A DNA stretch of 64,000 bases from JBGSYJ01 sp041748075 (GTDB lineage: Bacteria; Acidobacteriota; Thermoanaerobaculia; Gp7-AA8). This document shows, piece by piece, positions 44,079 through 52,007 of the stretch (position 1 is its first letter; the number at the start of each line of letters is the position of its first letter). Where the stretch lies: positions 1 through 64,000 of the forward strand of contig JBGTDX010000105.1 in the NCBI GenBank assembly GCA_041748075.1. The letters run 5' to 3'. Made by a program: the position numbers and the translations under genes. The notes beneath the pieces were generated by a model that was given only the letters and a program-made list of their open reading frames with translations, was not told the DNA's origin and ran no database searches.

Positions 44079-45239
44079 GTGACCCAGTCAATTTTTCGAA
44101 TCTTCTTTACTGCGGCTCTCGTGGTGTGCTTTCAGGGGGCCGGAAACGCGCAGACGATCGATGTCGTCCAGGTTGCCGCAGGTCTGGCCAACCCTGTGGG
44201 GATCACGAACGCTGCGGATGGCTCGGGGCGCCTGTTCATCAACGAGCAAAGGGGCCGGATTCTCATCTTTTCGGGCAATGAGATTCTCGCGACGCCGTTC
44301 CTCGACATCCGAACGATCGTCTCGTGTTGTGGCGAGCGGGGGCTGCTCAGCGTTGCCTTTCACCCGGACTACGTCTCGAACGGTTTCTTCTTCGTGAATT
44401 ACACCGACCTCGGGGGCGACACCGTCGTGGCGCGTTACACCCGGTCGGCAGCGGATCCGAATCTTGCCGACGCCGCGAGCGCAGTCGTGATCCTGCGCAT
44501 CGAGCAGCCTTTCGGCAATCACAACGGCGGCCAGATCAAGTTCGGCCCGGACCGTTACCTTTACATCGGAATGGGCGACGGCGGCGCCGGGGGCGACCCG
44601 GGAAATCGCTCACAGAACCTGTCGACCCTTCTCGGCAAGATGCTCCGCATCGATGTGGACGGAGGCTCGCCGTACACCATTCCGTCCGACAATCCGTTCC
44701 TCGGAACAGCAGGGGCGCTCCCGGAGATCTGGTCGTACGGTCTGCGCAATCCCTGGCGTTTCAGCTTCGACCGTGCAACCGGCGACATGTTCATCGGTGA
44801 CGTCGGACAGAACGCCCTCGAAGAGATCAACTTCGAGCCGGCGGGGCAGGGGGGTGCGAACTACGGCTGGCGGCGGATGGAAGGGACGCGCTGCTTCGAT
44901 CCGGCGACGAACTGCAATGACGGAACGCTCGTCCTTCCGGTTATCGAATACGGGCACTCCGAGGGCTGCTCGGTCACGGGCGGCTACCGTTACCGCGGAA
45001 GCGCCTATCCGTCGATCTCCGGCCTCTACTTCTACGGCGACTGGTGCTCGGGCCGGCTATGGATGGCGACGCTGAGAGGCGACGGAGTCTGGACCTCGAG
45101 CTTCGTCCTGCGTTCGAACGGGCAGATCTCGTCTTTCGGCGAGGACGAGAAGGGAGAGCTCTACATCGCCGCTTACGACGGCCGCATTTTCCGGATCACC
45201 GCCGAGCGGCTGACGCGGAGCCGTCCCGCGAGACGTTGA
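44079..45239 (+). CDS. PQQ-dependent sugar dehydrogenase (soluble aldose-dehydrogenase type)
   Basis: About 386 residues with GTG start 44079 (GGAGG 5 bases upstream) and a signal peptide (ending AGNAQTID). The rest is a beta-propeller of the GSDH/YliI type: AAGLANPVGITNA, FNHNGGQIKFGPD-like (QPFGNHNGGQIKFGPDRYLY), GMGDGGAGGDPGN, and WSYGLRNPWRFSFD. These periplasmic enzymes oxidise aldose sugars, using PQQ. The earlier ATG at 43983 would translate the repeat array, so it is rejected. A large heptamer hairpin follows. Confidence 0.85.
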   Translation: MTQSIFRIFFTAALVVCFQGAGNAQTIDVVQVAAGLANPVGITNAADGSGRLFINEQRGRILIFSGNEILATPFLDIRTIVSCCGERGLLSVAFHPDYVSNGFFFVNYTDLGGDTVVARYTRSAADPNLADAASAVVILRIEQPFGNHNGGQIKFGPDRYLYIGMGDGGAGGDPGNRSQNLSTLLGKMLRIDVDGGSPYTIPSDNPFLGTAGALPEIWSYGLRNPWRFSFDRATGDMFIGDVGQNALEEINFEPAGQGGANYGWRRMEGTRCFDPATNCNDGTLVLPVIEYGHSEGCSVTGGYRYRGSAYPSISGLYFYGDWCSGRLWMATLRGDGVWTSSFVLRSNGQISSFGEDEKGELYIAAYDGRIFRITAERLTRSRPARR

Positions 45240-45257
45240 CCCCCCGCACACCCGACC

Positions 45258-45357
45258 GGTTCTGGGTTGTGGGTTGTGGGAGTCCCTCCCGACCGGTTGT
45301 GGGCAGGTAGGGCGTTAGCAACCCAGGTCGGGAGGGGGGGACCCAGAACCCAGAACC
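45258..45357. repeat. Heptamer array pair (GGGTTST type), inverted
   Basis: GGTTCTGGGTTGTGGGTTGT runs 45258-45277 and CCCTCCCGACC 45284-45294. The complement is GGTCGGGAGGG at 45326-45336 and CCCAGAACCCAGAACC at 45342-45357. Period 7 inside the arms. The pair lies between the sugar dehydrogenase and the sigma factor. Confidence 0.65.
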
Positions 45358-45440
45358 GTGCGGGCGGGTCGGGCGTGCAGAACCCGGAACCGGGCGGGAG
45401 GGGGGCGGACTGGGGTACAATACCCTCGGATAACTGTCTC

Positions 45441-46001
45441 ATGAGCTCGGAATTCTTACCAGGAGGGATGCCTGTCCCTCGTCGCAAAGGCCTCGACACG
45501 GGAGTCACGGCCGAAGACGAGCTGGAAGACGTCTATCGGGCGCACTACACGCTCCTGCTTTATGTCTCCTGCAGAAAATTCAAGGTTCCTCCCGGCGACG
45601 CCGAGTCGCTGATCCAGGAAGTGTTCCTGTCGTACCTTTCGAGCCGGGCAGACGTGCGCGACGTCCGTGCGTTTCTGATGGGAGCCATCAGCAATGCGAG
45701 CCGGCAGTACTGGCGCTCGCGGGGACGCACCGAGTCGCTGCCGGATGACTACGGCCAGCGATCGGATCCATTCTCCGCCGGCCTGGCAGAGAGCGTCGCC
45801 ACGCGCATCACGATCCGCGAAACGCTCTCACGTCTGCATGAGCGCTGCCGCGAGACACTGCGCCTCCATTACTTCGAAGGATGCTCCGCGCCGGAAGTTG
45901 CGCGCGAGCTGAACACCACGAACCGATACGCCGAAAAACTGATTCACAAATGTCTGAAACGAGCTCACAAGATTTACCTGACACTGACGGGGAGACCATG
46001 A
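45441..46001 (+). CDS. RNA polymerase sigma factor, ECF-like
   Basis: About 186 residues with a sigma-70 region 2 (DELEDVYRAHYTLLLYVSC to QEVFLSYLS) and a region 4 helix-turn-helix (LSRLHERCRETLRLHYFEG, APEVARELNTTNRYAEKLIH). It is small, as in ECF-type sigma factors. Start is uncertain: ATG 45441 lacks a good ribosome-binding site, and ATG 45468 has AGGAGGG almost touching it. Its stop overlaps the next gene start by 4 bases (ATGA), so the two are made together. Confidence 0.85.
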   Translation: MSSEFLPGGMPVPRRKGLDTGVTAEDELEDVYRAHYTLLLYVSCRKFKVPPGDAESLIQEVFLSYLSSRADVRDVRAFLMGAISNASRQYWRSRGRTESLPDDYGQRSDPFSAGLAESVATRITIRETLSRLHERCRETLRLHYFEGCSAPEVARELNTTNRYAEKLIHKCLKRAHKIYLTLTGRP

Positions 46002-47359
46002 ACGAGATCCATTACGACGAAGAGACCCTTCTGACTTTTCTCGAAGATCCGATTGCCCTGGATTGCGGAGACGACCTCGAGCTGCATATGCTCGAATGTG
46101 CTCCATGCGGGCGGCTGTTCGAGTCGGTCCGCGAATTCTACGCGGCGCTCAGTGACGCCGCCGTCTGGGGAGAGGACGAGCCCTCGCTGCTCGAAGCCGA
46201 GCCCGATCCGGAGAAGCTCGAAGAGTTCCTCGCGTTCGCGAGGACGCTCAGCAGCGAGGAGGGCGAAGCAGAGCGTCTCGTACCCGCGCTGCTCAGGATG
46301 CCGCCCGAGCAGTGGCGCTTCGAGATGGATGCGTCGCCCAGATTGCGCACCGCGGCGGCGATCCGGCGCATTGCGGAGGAGGCGAGACGGTTAGTCGAGT
46401 CTGTGCCTGCACGGGCATTGGAGCTGGCAACCCTTGCGTCGGATGCTTCCGAGCTGCTCTCTCTCGACAGCTATACCGGAGACACAGTCTTCCAACTTCG
46501 CGGACTTTGCTGGAAGGAGCGAGCGAACGCGCTGCGCTACCTTGGCAGGAAGAAGGAAGGGCTCAAGGCGCTCGACCGCGCAGAAACCGCGTTCTCGCAA
46601 AGTTCGGTCTGTCATTTCGACCTCGCTACCGTCGCCTACGTCCGCGGTACGCTGCTGTTCGAGATGGATCGGACGGCAGAAGCGCTTCCGCTGGTCCGCG
46701 CCAGCGCGGAGACGTTTCTCTCGTTCGGAGATTTGCGACGTTACGCGCATTCCCGCCTCCTGGAGGGAAGCATCTATTTCGAGAAGCACGATTATGGCGA
46801 AGCAAGGGACGTATGGATGGCATTGCTCAAACCCGTCCGGGCCGACAACGACCTGCAGACGCTGGCGCGTCTCTTCAACAATCTTGGCCACTGTTTCGTC
46901 AAGCTGGGCGAACACGACACAGCCGGAACCTACTTTCTCCAAGCCATGCTCATCTTCCAGGATCTCGGCATGGAAATCGGTAAGATCCGCAGCCGTTGGG
47001 GACTTGGGCGTATCCTCGTTTCTACAGGCAGGTTCGACGAGGCGATCGTCAGGTTGCGTCAAACCCGGGAAGAATTCGACGCACTGTCCATGCATCTCGA
47101 CGGCGCGCTCGTCGCCATGGATATGGTCGAGGCGTTTCTCGCCAGTGATCAGGCGGCCCAAGTCGTTCCGCTCTGCCGCAGCCTGATCGATCGATTCGCC
47201 GCCGAGGGGATGAGCTCCACAGCCGGGATCGCGATGGCCTATCTGAGAGAAGCGGCGGCTACCGAACAGGTAACTCCGAAGCTCGTCGGGTATGTTCGAG
47301 CCTATCTGGAGGAACTGCCTCAGCAGCCTTCGAGGAGTTTCGCGCCTCCCCCTTCCTGA
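45998..47359 (+). CDS. ZAS zinc-finger plus TPR protein, probable anti-sigma factor
   Basis: About 453 residues. The N-terminus has the H-x3-C-x2-C zinc anti-sigma (ZAS) motif, H30, C34 and C37 in ELHMLECAPCG. The remainder, from about residue 140, is helical and rich in tetratricopeptide-like repeats (for example YLGRKKEGLKALDRAETAF, LFNNLGHCFVKLGEHDTAGT and GRILVSTGRFDEAIVRLRQT). No transmembrane helix is seen, unlike most zinc anti-sigma factors, so the signal is probably cytosolic or a bound peptide. ATG 45998 overlaps the sigma stop (ATGA). Confidence 0.82.
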   Translation: MNEIHYDEETLLTFLEDPIALDCGDDLELHMLECAPCGRLFESVREFYAALSDAAVWGEDEPSLLEAEPDPEKLEEFLAFARTLSSEEGEAERLVPALLRMPPEQWRFEMDASPRLRTAAAIRRIAEEARRLVESVPARALELATLASDASELLSLDSYTGDTVFQLRGLCWKERANALRYLGRKKEGLKALDRAETAFSQSSVCHFDLATVAYVRGTLLFEMDRTAEALPLVRASAETFLSFGDLRRYAHSRLLEGSIYFEKHDYGEARDVWMALLKPVRADNDLQTLARLFNNLGHCFVKLGEHDTAGTYFLQAMLIFQDLGMEIGKIRSRWGLGRILVSTGRFDEAIVRLRQTREEFDALSMHLDGALVAMDMVEAFLASDQAAQVVPLCRSLIDRFAAEGMSSTAGIAMAYLREAAATEQVTPKLVGYVRAYLEELPQQPSRSFAPPPS

Positions 47360-47462
47360 GTTTTTTTTGGGGGGGGGTAGGGAATCGTCGCTTTCAAACA
47401 CTCCTTAATCGAGGGGCGGAGTAATTTCGGCCACCGCTCCATGGTTAAAAAAGGGAGATTTC

Positions 47463-47681
47463 ATGAAAGCGACGACGATCAAGTCTTTTATCCTCAACGG
47501 TAAAGCTCTCGTGGTGACCGTGATGTTTCTTGCGGCGGGAAACATGGAGGCGGCGAGCCGCCGGTTCCTTCCGATCGAGGGTGGACCCATCGAGAGGGAG
47601 TGGATTCCGAAAATCATCGGACGCTTTTTTGAACTGATTTCCGCCGTTGCCTCCGGGGTCCTCGAGATTCCTCCGGGCTAA
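47463..47681 (+). CDS. Small exported peptide, 72 residues
   Basis: Starts MKATTIKSFILNGKALVV after GGGAG (47453-47457). A signal peptide probably ends near residue 31 (NMEAAS). The mature part, about 41 residues, contains an amphipathic or hydrophobic stretch (IPKIIGRFFELISAVASG), so it may insert into membranes or bind a protein groove. Unrecognised. It lies between the ZAS-TPR protein and a c-di-GMP-type EAL protein, and could be a signal, an effector or a sensor input for the TPR protein; this is inference. Confidence 0.6.
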   Translation: MKATTIKSFILNGKALVVTVMFLAAGNMEAASRRFLPIEGGPIEREWIPKIIGRFFELISAVASGVLEIPPG

Positions 47682-47739
47682 CGGAAGCGCCTGACTTCGA
47701 GAGCGGCTCAGTACCTCTCGTGGCTGAATTTTCCTCTGA

Positions 47740-49443
47740 ATGAACAGTTCGGGCAGGGCACCCGAGTCCGTCGCCGCTTCTGCGGTGCGATTGCGTGCGT
47801 CCGTGCTTCTGCTCAATTCAGACCCCGTCGAGGCTGCGCGCGTCGAGTCGGCCCTCTCCGGCGAGCTCTTCCGTTTGTTCCAGACGAGAACCAGCGGCGA
47901 AGCCCTGGACCTCCTTGCCGCTGAAACCATCGATCTGGTGCTCGTTGACGTTCATCTGCACGGATCCTCCGGCTGGGATCTCATCCAGAGCATCCGCGAG
48001 CGGGACGCGGCGCAGCGCATTCCCATCGTGCTTCTCACCAACTCCTCGGGGGATGCCGACCGTCGCCAGTCGATCCTCCTGGGCGTCGACCGTCTGCTGC
48101 TCAAACCTGTGACCTCGGAGACGCTCCTTCGCGTCATCGACGAGCTTCTGGGTGCTCGTGACCACGGATGGTGGGAACACTCGATCGAAAAGCGGCCGCT
48201 GGGCGGTTTGCGGGAACTCCTCTTCGACCCCACGACCGATCTTCCAACCATCGCTTTGATCGTCGAGAATCTTCGCCAGATCATCGAGAGGGGAGAGATT
48301 CTCACCGTTTTCTGCGTCGAGATCGAGCCGCTCTTCTCGCCCGGTGACGCCGCGTTCTGGGCGTCGTTCGATTCCATGCGCAGGGAGTTCGTGCGTGGAC
48401 TCCAGGTGATCGTCTCCGCAATCGGCGGCAACGACGTTGTCATCGCAACGAGTCATCCCGGCGCCAATGAGTTCTACTGCTTCGTCCGGAAGCCGCTGTT
48501 CTCCTCGCCGGCCACACTCTCGAGGCGGCTCGAGCGTGAAGCCCGCGATCTCCTTCGAACGATCCGGGTCGACCCGTTCCTGCTCGAAGAAGTTGCGATC
48601 TTTGCCGGTGCCGCCGCCACGCGGCCGCAGCCACGCTACGCACCTCGGGTGCTTTACGCAGCCGTACGCGAAGCGAAAGACATTGCCGAGCGCCGCGAGA
48701 CTCGTTACTTCCAGAATCTTCAGGACCGTGTGGCCCGCGCTGTCCGGAACAACGTCCTGGACACGCACTTCCAACCGGTGCTGAATCTCCAGACTCGAAA
48801 GGTCGTCGGCTTCGAAGCGCTCTCGCGTGGTCCGGCGGGCTCCGACATCGAAAGCCCCGAGGTGATTTTCGGTCTCGCCCGCGACTACCACATGGTGTGG
48901 GATCTCGAAACGCGTTGCATCCAGAATGTCCAGCCGATGCTCGAAGACATATGCTCCCGAGGGTTGCTCTTCTTCAACCTCGAAGCGAATTTCATTCAGG
49001 AGCTGCACGAGCGTGGGACTGAGGCTCTCGCCTCCTTTCTGAAGTGCGAGAAGCAGGTGGTGATCGAAGTGACCGAACGGACAGCAATCGCCGACTACCG
49101 CACCTTCCGCAACACGATGCTCGACCTCAAGAAGCTGGGGTTCAAAGTTGCGATCGACGATTGCGGCTCCGGCTACGCGACGCTCGAAGCGGTGGCCGAG
49201 CTCAAACCCGATTACCTCAAGGTCGGCCACTCGCTGTTCCGGAATGTGGAGAACGATCCGATCCGCCGCCGGCTGGTGGAACTGGTGGCACGCTGTGCCG
49301 ACACGATCGGCGCCGTGACGATCGCCGAGGCCATCGAGACCGAAGAACAGTTGCAGCTGTGCAGAGATCTGGACATCGAGCTCGGCCAGGGCTACATCTT
49401 CGCCCGCCCCGCACCCTGGGATGAGATCAGGGACTTTTCCTGA
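47740..49443 (+). CDS. REC-EAL domain protein (c-di-GMP phosphodiesterase-like)
   Basis: A 567-residue protein with an N-terminal receiver-like domain (about 20-140; LVLVDVHLHGSSGWDLI with the phospho-Asp, LLLKPV with the Lys), a middle domain, and a C-terminal EAL domain (about 335-560). EAL residues seen: E359 in FEALSRG, N in FFNLEANF, E in VIEVTERT, DD in IDDCGSGYATLE, K in DYLKVG, E in AEAIETEEQL and Q in GQGYIFARP. The usual Asp after the Lys (KxD) is Gly here, so activity is uncertain. If active it would linearise c-di-GMP. It starts 58 bases after the small peptide gene. Confidence 0.87.
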   Translation: MNSSGRAPESVAASAVRLRASVLLLNSDPVEAARVESALSGELFRLFQTRTSGEALDLLAAETIDLVLVDVHLHGSSGWDLIQSIRERDAAQRIPIVLLTNSSGDADRRQSILLGVDRLLLKPVTSETLLRVIDELLGARDHGWWEHSIEKRPLGGLRELLFDPTTDLPTIALIVENLRQIIERGEILTVFCVEIEPLFSPGDAAFWASFDSMRREFVRGLQVIVSAIGGNDVVIATSHPGANEFYCFVRKPLFSSPATLSRRLEREARDLLRTIRVDPFLLEEVAIFAGAAATRPQPRYAPRVLYAAVREAKDIAERRETRYFQNLQDRVARAVRNNVLDTHFQPVLNLQTRKVVGFEALSRGPAGSDIESPEVIFGLARDYHMVWDLETRCIQNVQPMLEDICSRGLLFFNLEANFIQELHERGTEALASFLKCEKQVVIEVTERTAIADYRTFRNTMLDLKKLGFKVAIDDCGSGYATLEAVAELKPDYLKVGHSLFRNVENDPIRRRLVELVARCADTIGAVTIAEAIETEEQLQLCRDLDIELGQGYIFARPAPWDEIRDFS

Positions 49444-49513
49444 ATGGGAACGAGGGCTCTGCTACTGGCGAGCGATCCAGACTGGCCAGGCCTCTCCTGA
49501 CCACCCTTCGTGA

Positions 49514-50191
49514 CGAAACTTCGTACAAGACGTAACAGAATCCCTTGCCGCCGCATGGCACAATCCGAGCTTCGAGACCGGCGTCCACGAGCAGCTCTTC
49601 ATCGCAACGAAAGTCTGGACGAGCGGCCGGCAGGCGGGAATTGAACAGATGGAGCGCTCAGCCAGTCTGCTGCAGGCGCCGCGCATCGATCTGATGCAGG
49701 TGCACAACCTGGTCGACGTCGACACCCATCTCGCCACGTTGCGGCAGTGGAAGGAAGCGGGGCGCATTCGCTACATCGGGGTGACGCACTATCATTCCGG
49801 CGCTTACGACGAGGTCGAGCGGATCATGAAGAAAGAACCGCTCGATTTCCTCCAGATCAACTATTCGATTCAGGAGCGCGATGCGGAGCGGCGTCTCCTG
49901 CCGCTGGCGGCGGATCGGGGGATCGCCATCATCGCGAACCGGCCGTATGCCGGGGGCGATCTGTTCAGTCGCGTTCGCAGCCAGCCGCTTCCCGCGCTGG
50001 CGAGCGAGCTTGGTTGCGAGTCGTGGGGGCAGTTCTTCCTCAAGTTCATCATCGGCCACCCCGCAATCACATGCGCGATTCCGGCAACCTCGAAGGTCGC
50101 GCATCTTCGCGACAACATGGGAGCCGCTACCGGACCCCTTCCCGATGCTTCGCAGCGCGTGAAGATGGCGGAACTGGTCCGCGGGCTCTGA
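49514..50191 (+). pseudogene. Aldo/keto reductase, N-terminal part missing
   Basis: The frame opens after a stop at 49511 and reads HEQLFIATKVWTSGRQAG, then IDLMQVHNLVD, YIGVTHYHSG, DFLQINYSIQERDAERR and TCAIPATSKVAHLRDNMG to a stop at 50191. These are aldo/keto reductase segments from about residue 85 onward. The first barrel strands with the catalytic Asp and Tyr are absent. An ATG at 49649 exists, but a protein from there would be non-functional. A second C-terminal fragment is at 51767. It is best called a decayed gene. Confidence 0.8.
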
Positions 50192-50215
50192 TGTCGATGA
50201 TGCGAGCGACATGCT

Positions 50216-50246
50216 GGCAGGGCCTTGCCGGGGCAAAGACCCTGCC
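50216..50246. terminator. Hairpin between convergent remnants
   Basis: GGCAGGG (50216-50222) pairs with CCCTGCC (50240-50246), with inner CCTTGCC/GGCAAAG nearly matched. It has a short T-rich stretch on the plus side (TGCTTTCT), so it may end transcription from either direction. Confidence 0.5.
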
Positions 50247-50263
50247 GTGCTTTCTGAACAGCC

Positions 50264-50479
50264 CTACTGCGTGACGTTGAGCGCGGTGTCGTCGATCAGG
50301 AATGAAGTCGCCATCTCGCTGGCCACGGCGGGAAGGTCCCGCGCGTCGCCTTCGAGAACCACGATGTACTTTCCGGGAACAGGTTTCCCGGAAGCCTTGC
50401 GGAGATCGCCCTGTCCGCCGGCGAGCAGGGAACCGGTGACAAGCACACAACACACAGACCACAGCAACGAACGTCTCAT
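50264..50479 (-). pseudogene. Subtilase propeptide remnant
   Basis: A 71-residue frame: signal peptide (MRRSLLWSVCCVLVTGSLLAG) followed by PVPGKYIVVLEGDARDLPAV, which matches the start of an inhibitor I9 propeptide of S8 serine proteases. It then stops at 50264 with no catalytic domain. Most likely the front end of a lost peptidase gene; it could also be a short exported peptide. Confidence 0.6.
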
Positions 50480-50894
50480 GAATTCACCTCGAAGGGTTGG
50501 AATCTCGGCCCGGAATGAGCCGGAGCTCTGAGTGCGTGGGAGGGTGTTGCGACATCGCCCGGGCGGGCGGTAGCGCGGCAGAAGGCGAACGGAGGACGGT
50601 GGCTCAAGGGGCCCGGGATTTCAGCGGCTGGAAAATAGCAGAGACCTTGTGTTGAAGCAGCGATTTTGTAAACAATCGGTGACGGGATCGAGTAGGCCTC
50701 CAGGATGGTGATTCACCTCGACAGTCGCTAACCCAGGGGGAATCATGGTTCTTTTTTTCGTCCGGAGGGGTAAGAGGGGGTTAAGAGGGGGTCAAAGCCT
50801 CGATTGTCCTTGGGGTAGGCAAGGGATTGAGCTAGGGCAGGTCAATGGTCAGGGGAAGCCCTGACCCTGGGGTCGGACCCCGGGGTGTCCGACG
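50480..50894. other. Intergenic region, no gene seen
   Basis: About 415 bases between the subtilase remnant and the toxin gene. It contains GGGGTAAGAG-type repeats (50766-50796), a perfect hairpin GGTCAGGG-GAAG-CCCTGACC (50847-50866) and a second one, GGGGT-CGG-ACCCC, just after. They could terminate the toxin-antitoxin transcript, which reads toward them on the minus strand. No coding frame is supported. Confidence 0.5.
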
Positions 50895-51281
50895 TCAGAC
50901 CTTCCGCACCGGCGCGCCATAATGGGCCAGTTGCGCATCGGTCGTGAGAAGGATTACTCCTTCAGTGAGGGCCTGGGCTAGCAGGATGCGGTCGAACGGA
51001 TCCTTGTGCAGTCCCGGCAGCGTGTCGATGTTCACTGCATGCTCGCTGGTGACCGGAAGCTCGACGTAACCGTTATCGAGAAGGCCGCGGCGCAGGATGC
51101 GCGGCTCGATGCGGAAGTCATCGCGCCCGAGAGTGCTCTTGATGGCGATCTCCCAGACGCTCGCTGCGCTGAAGAGCAGCTGGTTCTCGGGATCTCGCAG
51201 CTGCTTCCGCGCGGCGGCGGAAAGCCGGTCCGGCTGGCCGGCAGCCCGAAGAAGAATCTGCGTATCGAGGAGCAGCTTCAC
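50895..51281 (-). CDS. PIN-domain toxin, VapC-type
   Basis: A 128-residue PIN-domain protein starting MKLLLDTQILLRAAG, with the conserved Asp near residue 6, the Glu in AASVWEIAIKS, and Asp residues in DPFDRILLAQA and TTDAQL. PIN toxins are magnesium-dependent RNases. It overlaps the antitoxin by 4 bases (ATGA), the usual order antitoxin then toxin. It would be neutralised by the Phd/YefM-like protein. It lies among decayed genes, suggesting it was acquired or is a survivor. Confidence 0.9.
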   Translation of the reverse strand: MKLLLDTQILLRAAGQPDRLSAAARKQLRDPENQLLFSAASVWEIAIKSTLGRDDFRIEPRILRRGLLDNGYVELPVTSEHAVNIDTLPGLHKDPFDRILLAQALTEGVILLTTDAQLAHYGAPVRKV

Positions 51282-51520
51282 TGCTTCGCCCCGAACAGAT
51301 TCTCGATCTCACTCTCGCCCATCCGATCGAAGTCGTCCGGCACGGTTATCTCTCCCTTCAGGAAACCGAGGCGTTGCGGCGCCGCCGGGGCATCGATCGG
51401 AACGACTTTCACCAGCGGCTTGCCGGCCTTGGCGATCACGAATGATTCTCCCCTGGCTGCGCGGTCGACCAGTTTCGAAAGCTGCGTCTTTGCTTCATGG
51501 ATGTTCACGGTTCCCATCAT
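51278..51520 (-). CDS. Phd/YefM-family antitoxin
   Basis: An 80-residue antitoxin with the prevent-host-death motif GTVNIHEAKTQLSKLVDRAARGE near the start (start ATG 51520 or 51517), and VIAKAGKPLVKVVPI. The C-terminal tail is acidic, the toxin-binding part. It represses its own promoter in known systems. It is followed by the PIN toxin with a 4-base overlap. Confidence 0.9.
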   Translation of the reverse strand: MMGTVNIHEAKTQLSKLVDRAARGESFVIAKAGKPLVKVVPIDAPAAPQRLGFLKGEITVPDDFDRMGESEIENLFGAKQ

Positions 51521-51766
51521 CCAGGCCTCCCTGTAGACTAAGTCGCATAAACTAAGTTCTATTCCATTACTTGCATGTGATCGACAGGCTGAAAATCAGC
51601 GGAAGGGCAGCCTCCCGGCAATCGGATTCAGATTGCGAGGATACGAGGATAGAAGGTCTGGCGTCCCCGGGGCAGGGAACGGGGGCCACAGCTTCTGTTC
51701 TCCATTGATCCCAAAACACACGTGTGACATTGGTCTTATCTTCTGTTTCCCGCCGAGAGAGATGTC

Positions 51767-51898
51767 ATGCCTTATGCTTGCGCAATTCCGGCAACATCGA
51801 AGGTCGAGCATCTGCGGGACAACATGGGTGCCGCACATGGCCCGATTCCCGACGCGAACCAGCGAAAACGGATGGTCGAGCTGGTCGCCAGGCTCTGA
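51767..51898 (+). pseudogene. Aldo/keto reductase C-terminal remnant
   Basis: The frame reads CAIPATSKVEHLRDNMGAAH to a stop at 51896-51898. Over 39 residues it is identical at 30 to the end of the aldo/keto reductase remnant at 49514-50191. It has no upstream barrel, so it is a leftover of a second, related gene or of a duplication. The rest of the 51521-52007 gap holds nothing recognisable. Confidence 0.75.
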
Positions 51899-52007
51899 AT
51901 TTCGTCACGTCGAAGCCAGGCTTCGTCACGGATATAAGCGCCTTCGTCACTCTTCGAGCCGATGCTCCTGCCAGTCGGGGTACCGTTCTCGATCAGGCAC
52001 TGATCCT

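Noticed and set aside
41071..45357. CRISPR array
   Set aside because: The repeats have a 7-base period without unique spacers, form inverted pairs, and there are no cas genes.
45461..45470. AGGAGGG followed by ATG at 45468 as the sigma factor start
   Set aside because: The spacing is about one base, too short for initiation at that ATG. The start is left uncertain rather than moved.
47818..49230. A 470-residue minus-strand frame opposite the REC-EAL gene
   Set aside because: Antisense to a well-supported protein, no ribosome-binding site or family signature.
51633..52007. N-terminal extension of the GT-C transferase frame
   Set aside because: It reads through the aldo/keto reductase remnant in another frame and lacks hydrophobic segments; ATG 52008 is followed by the first membrane helix.
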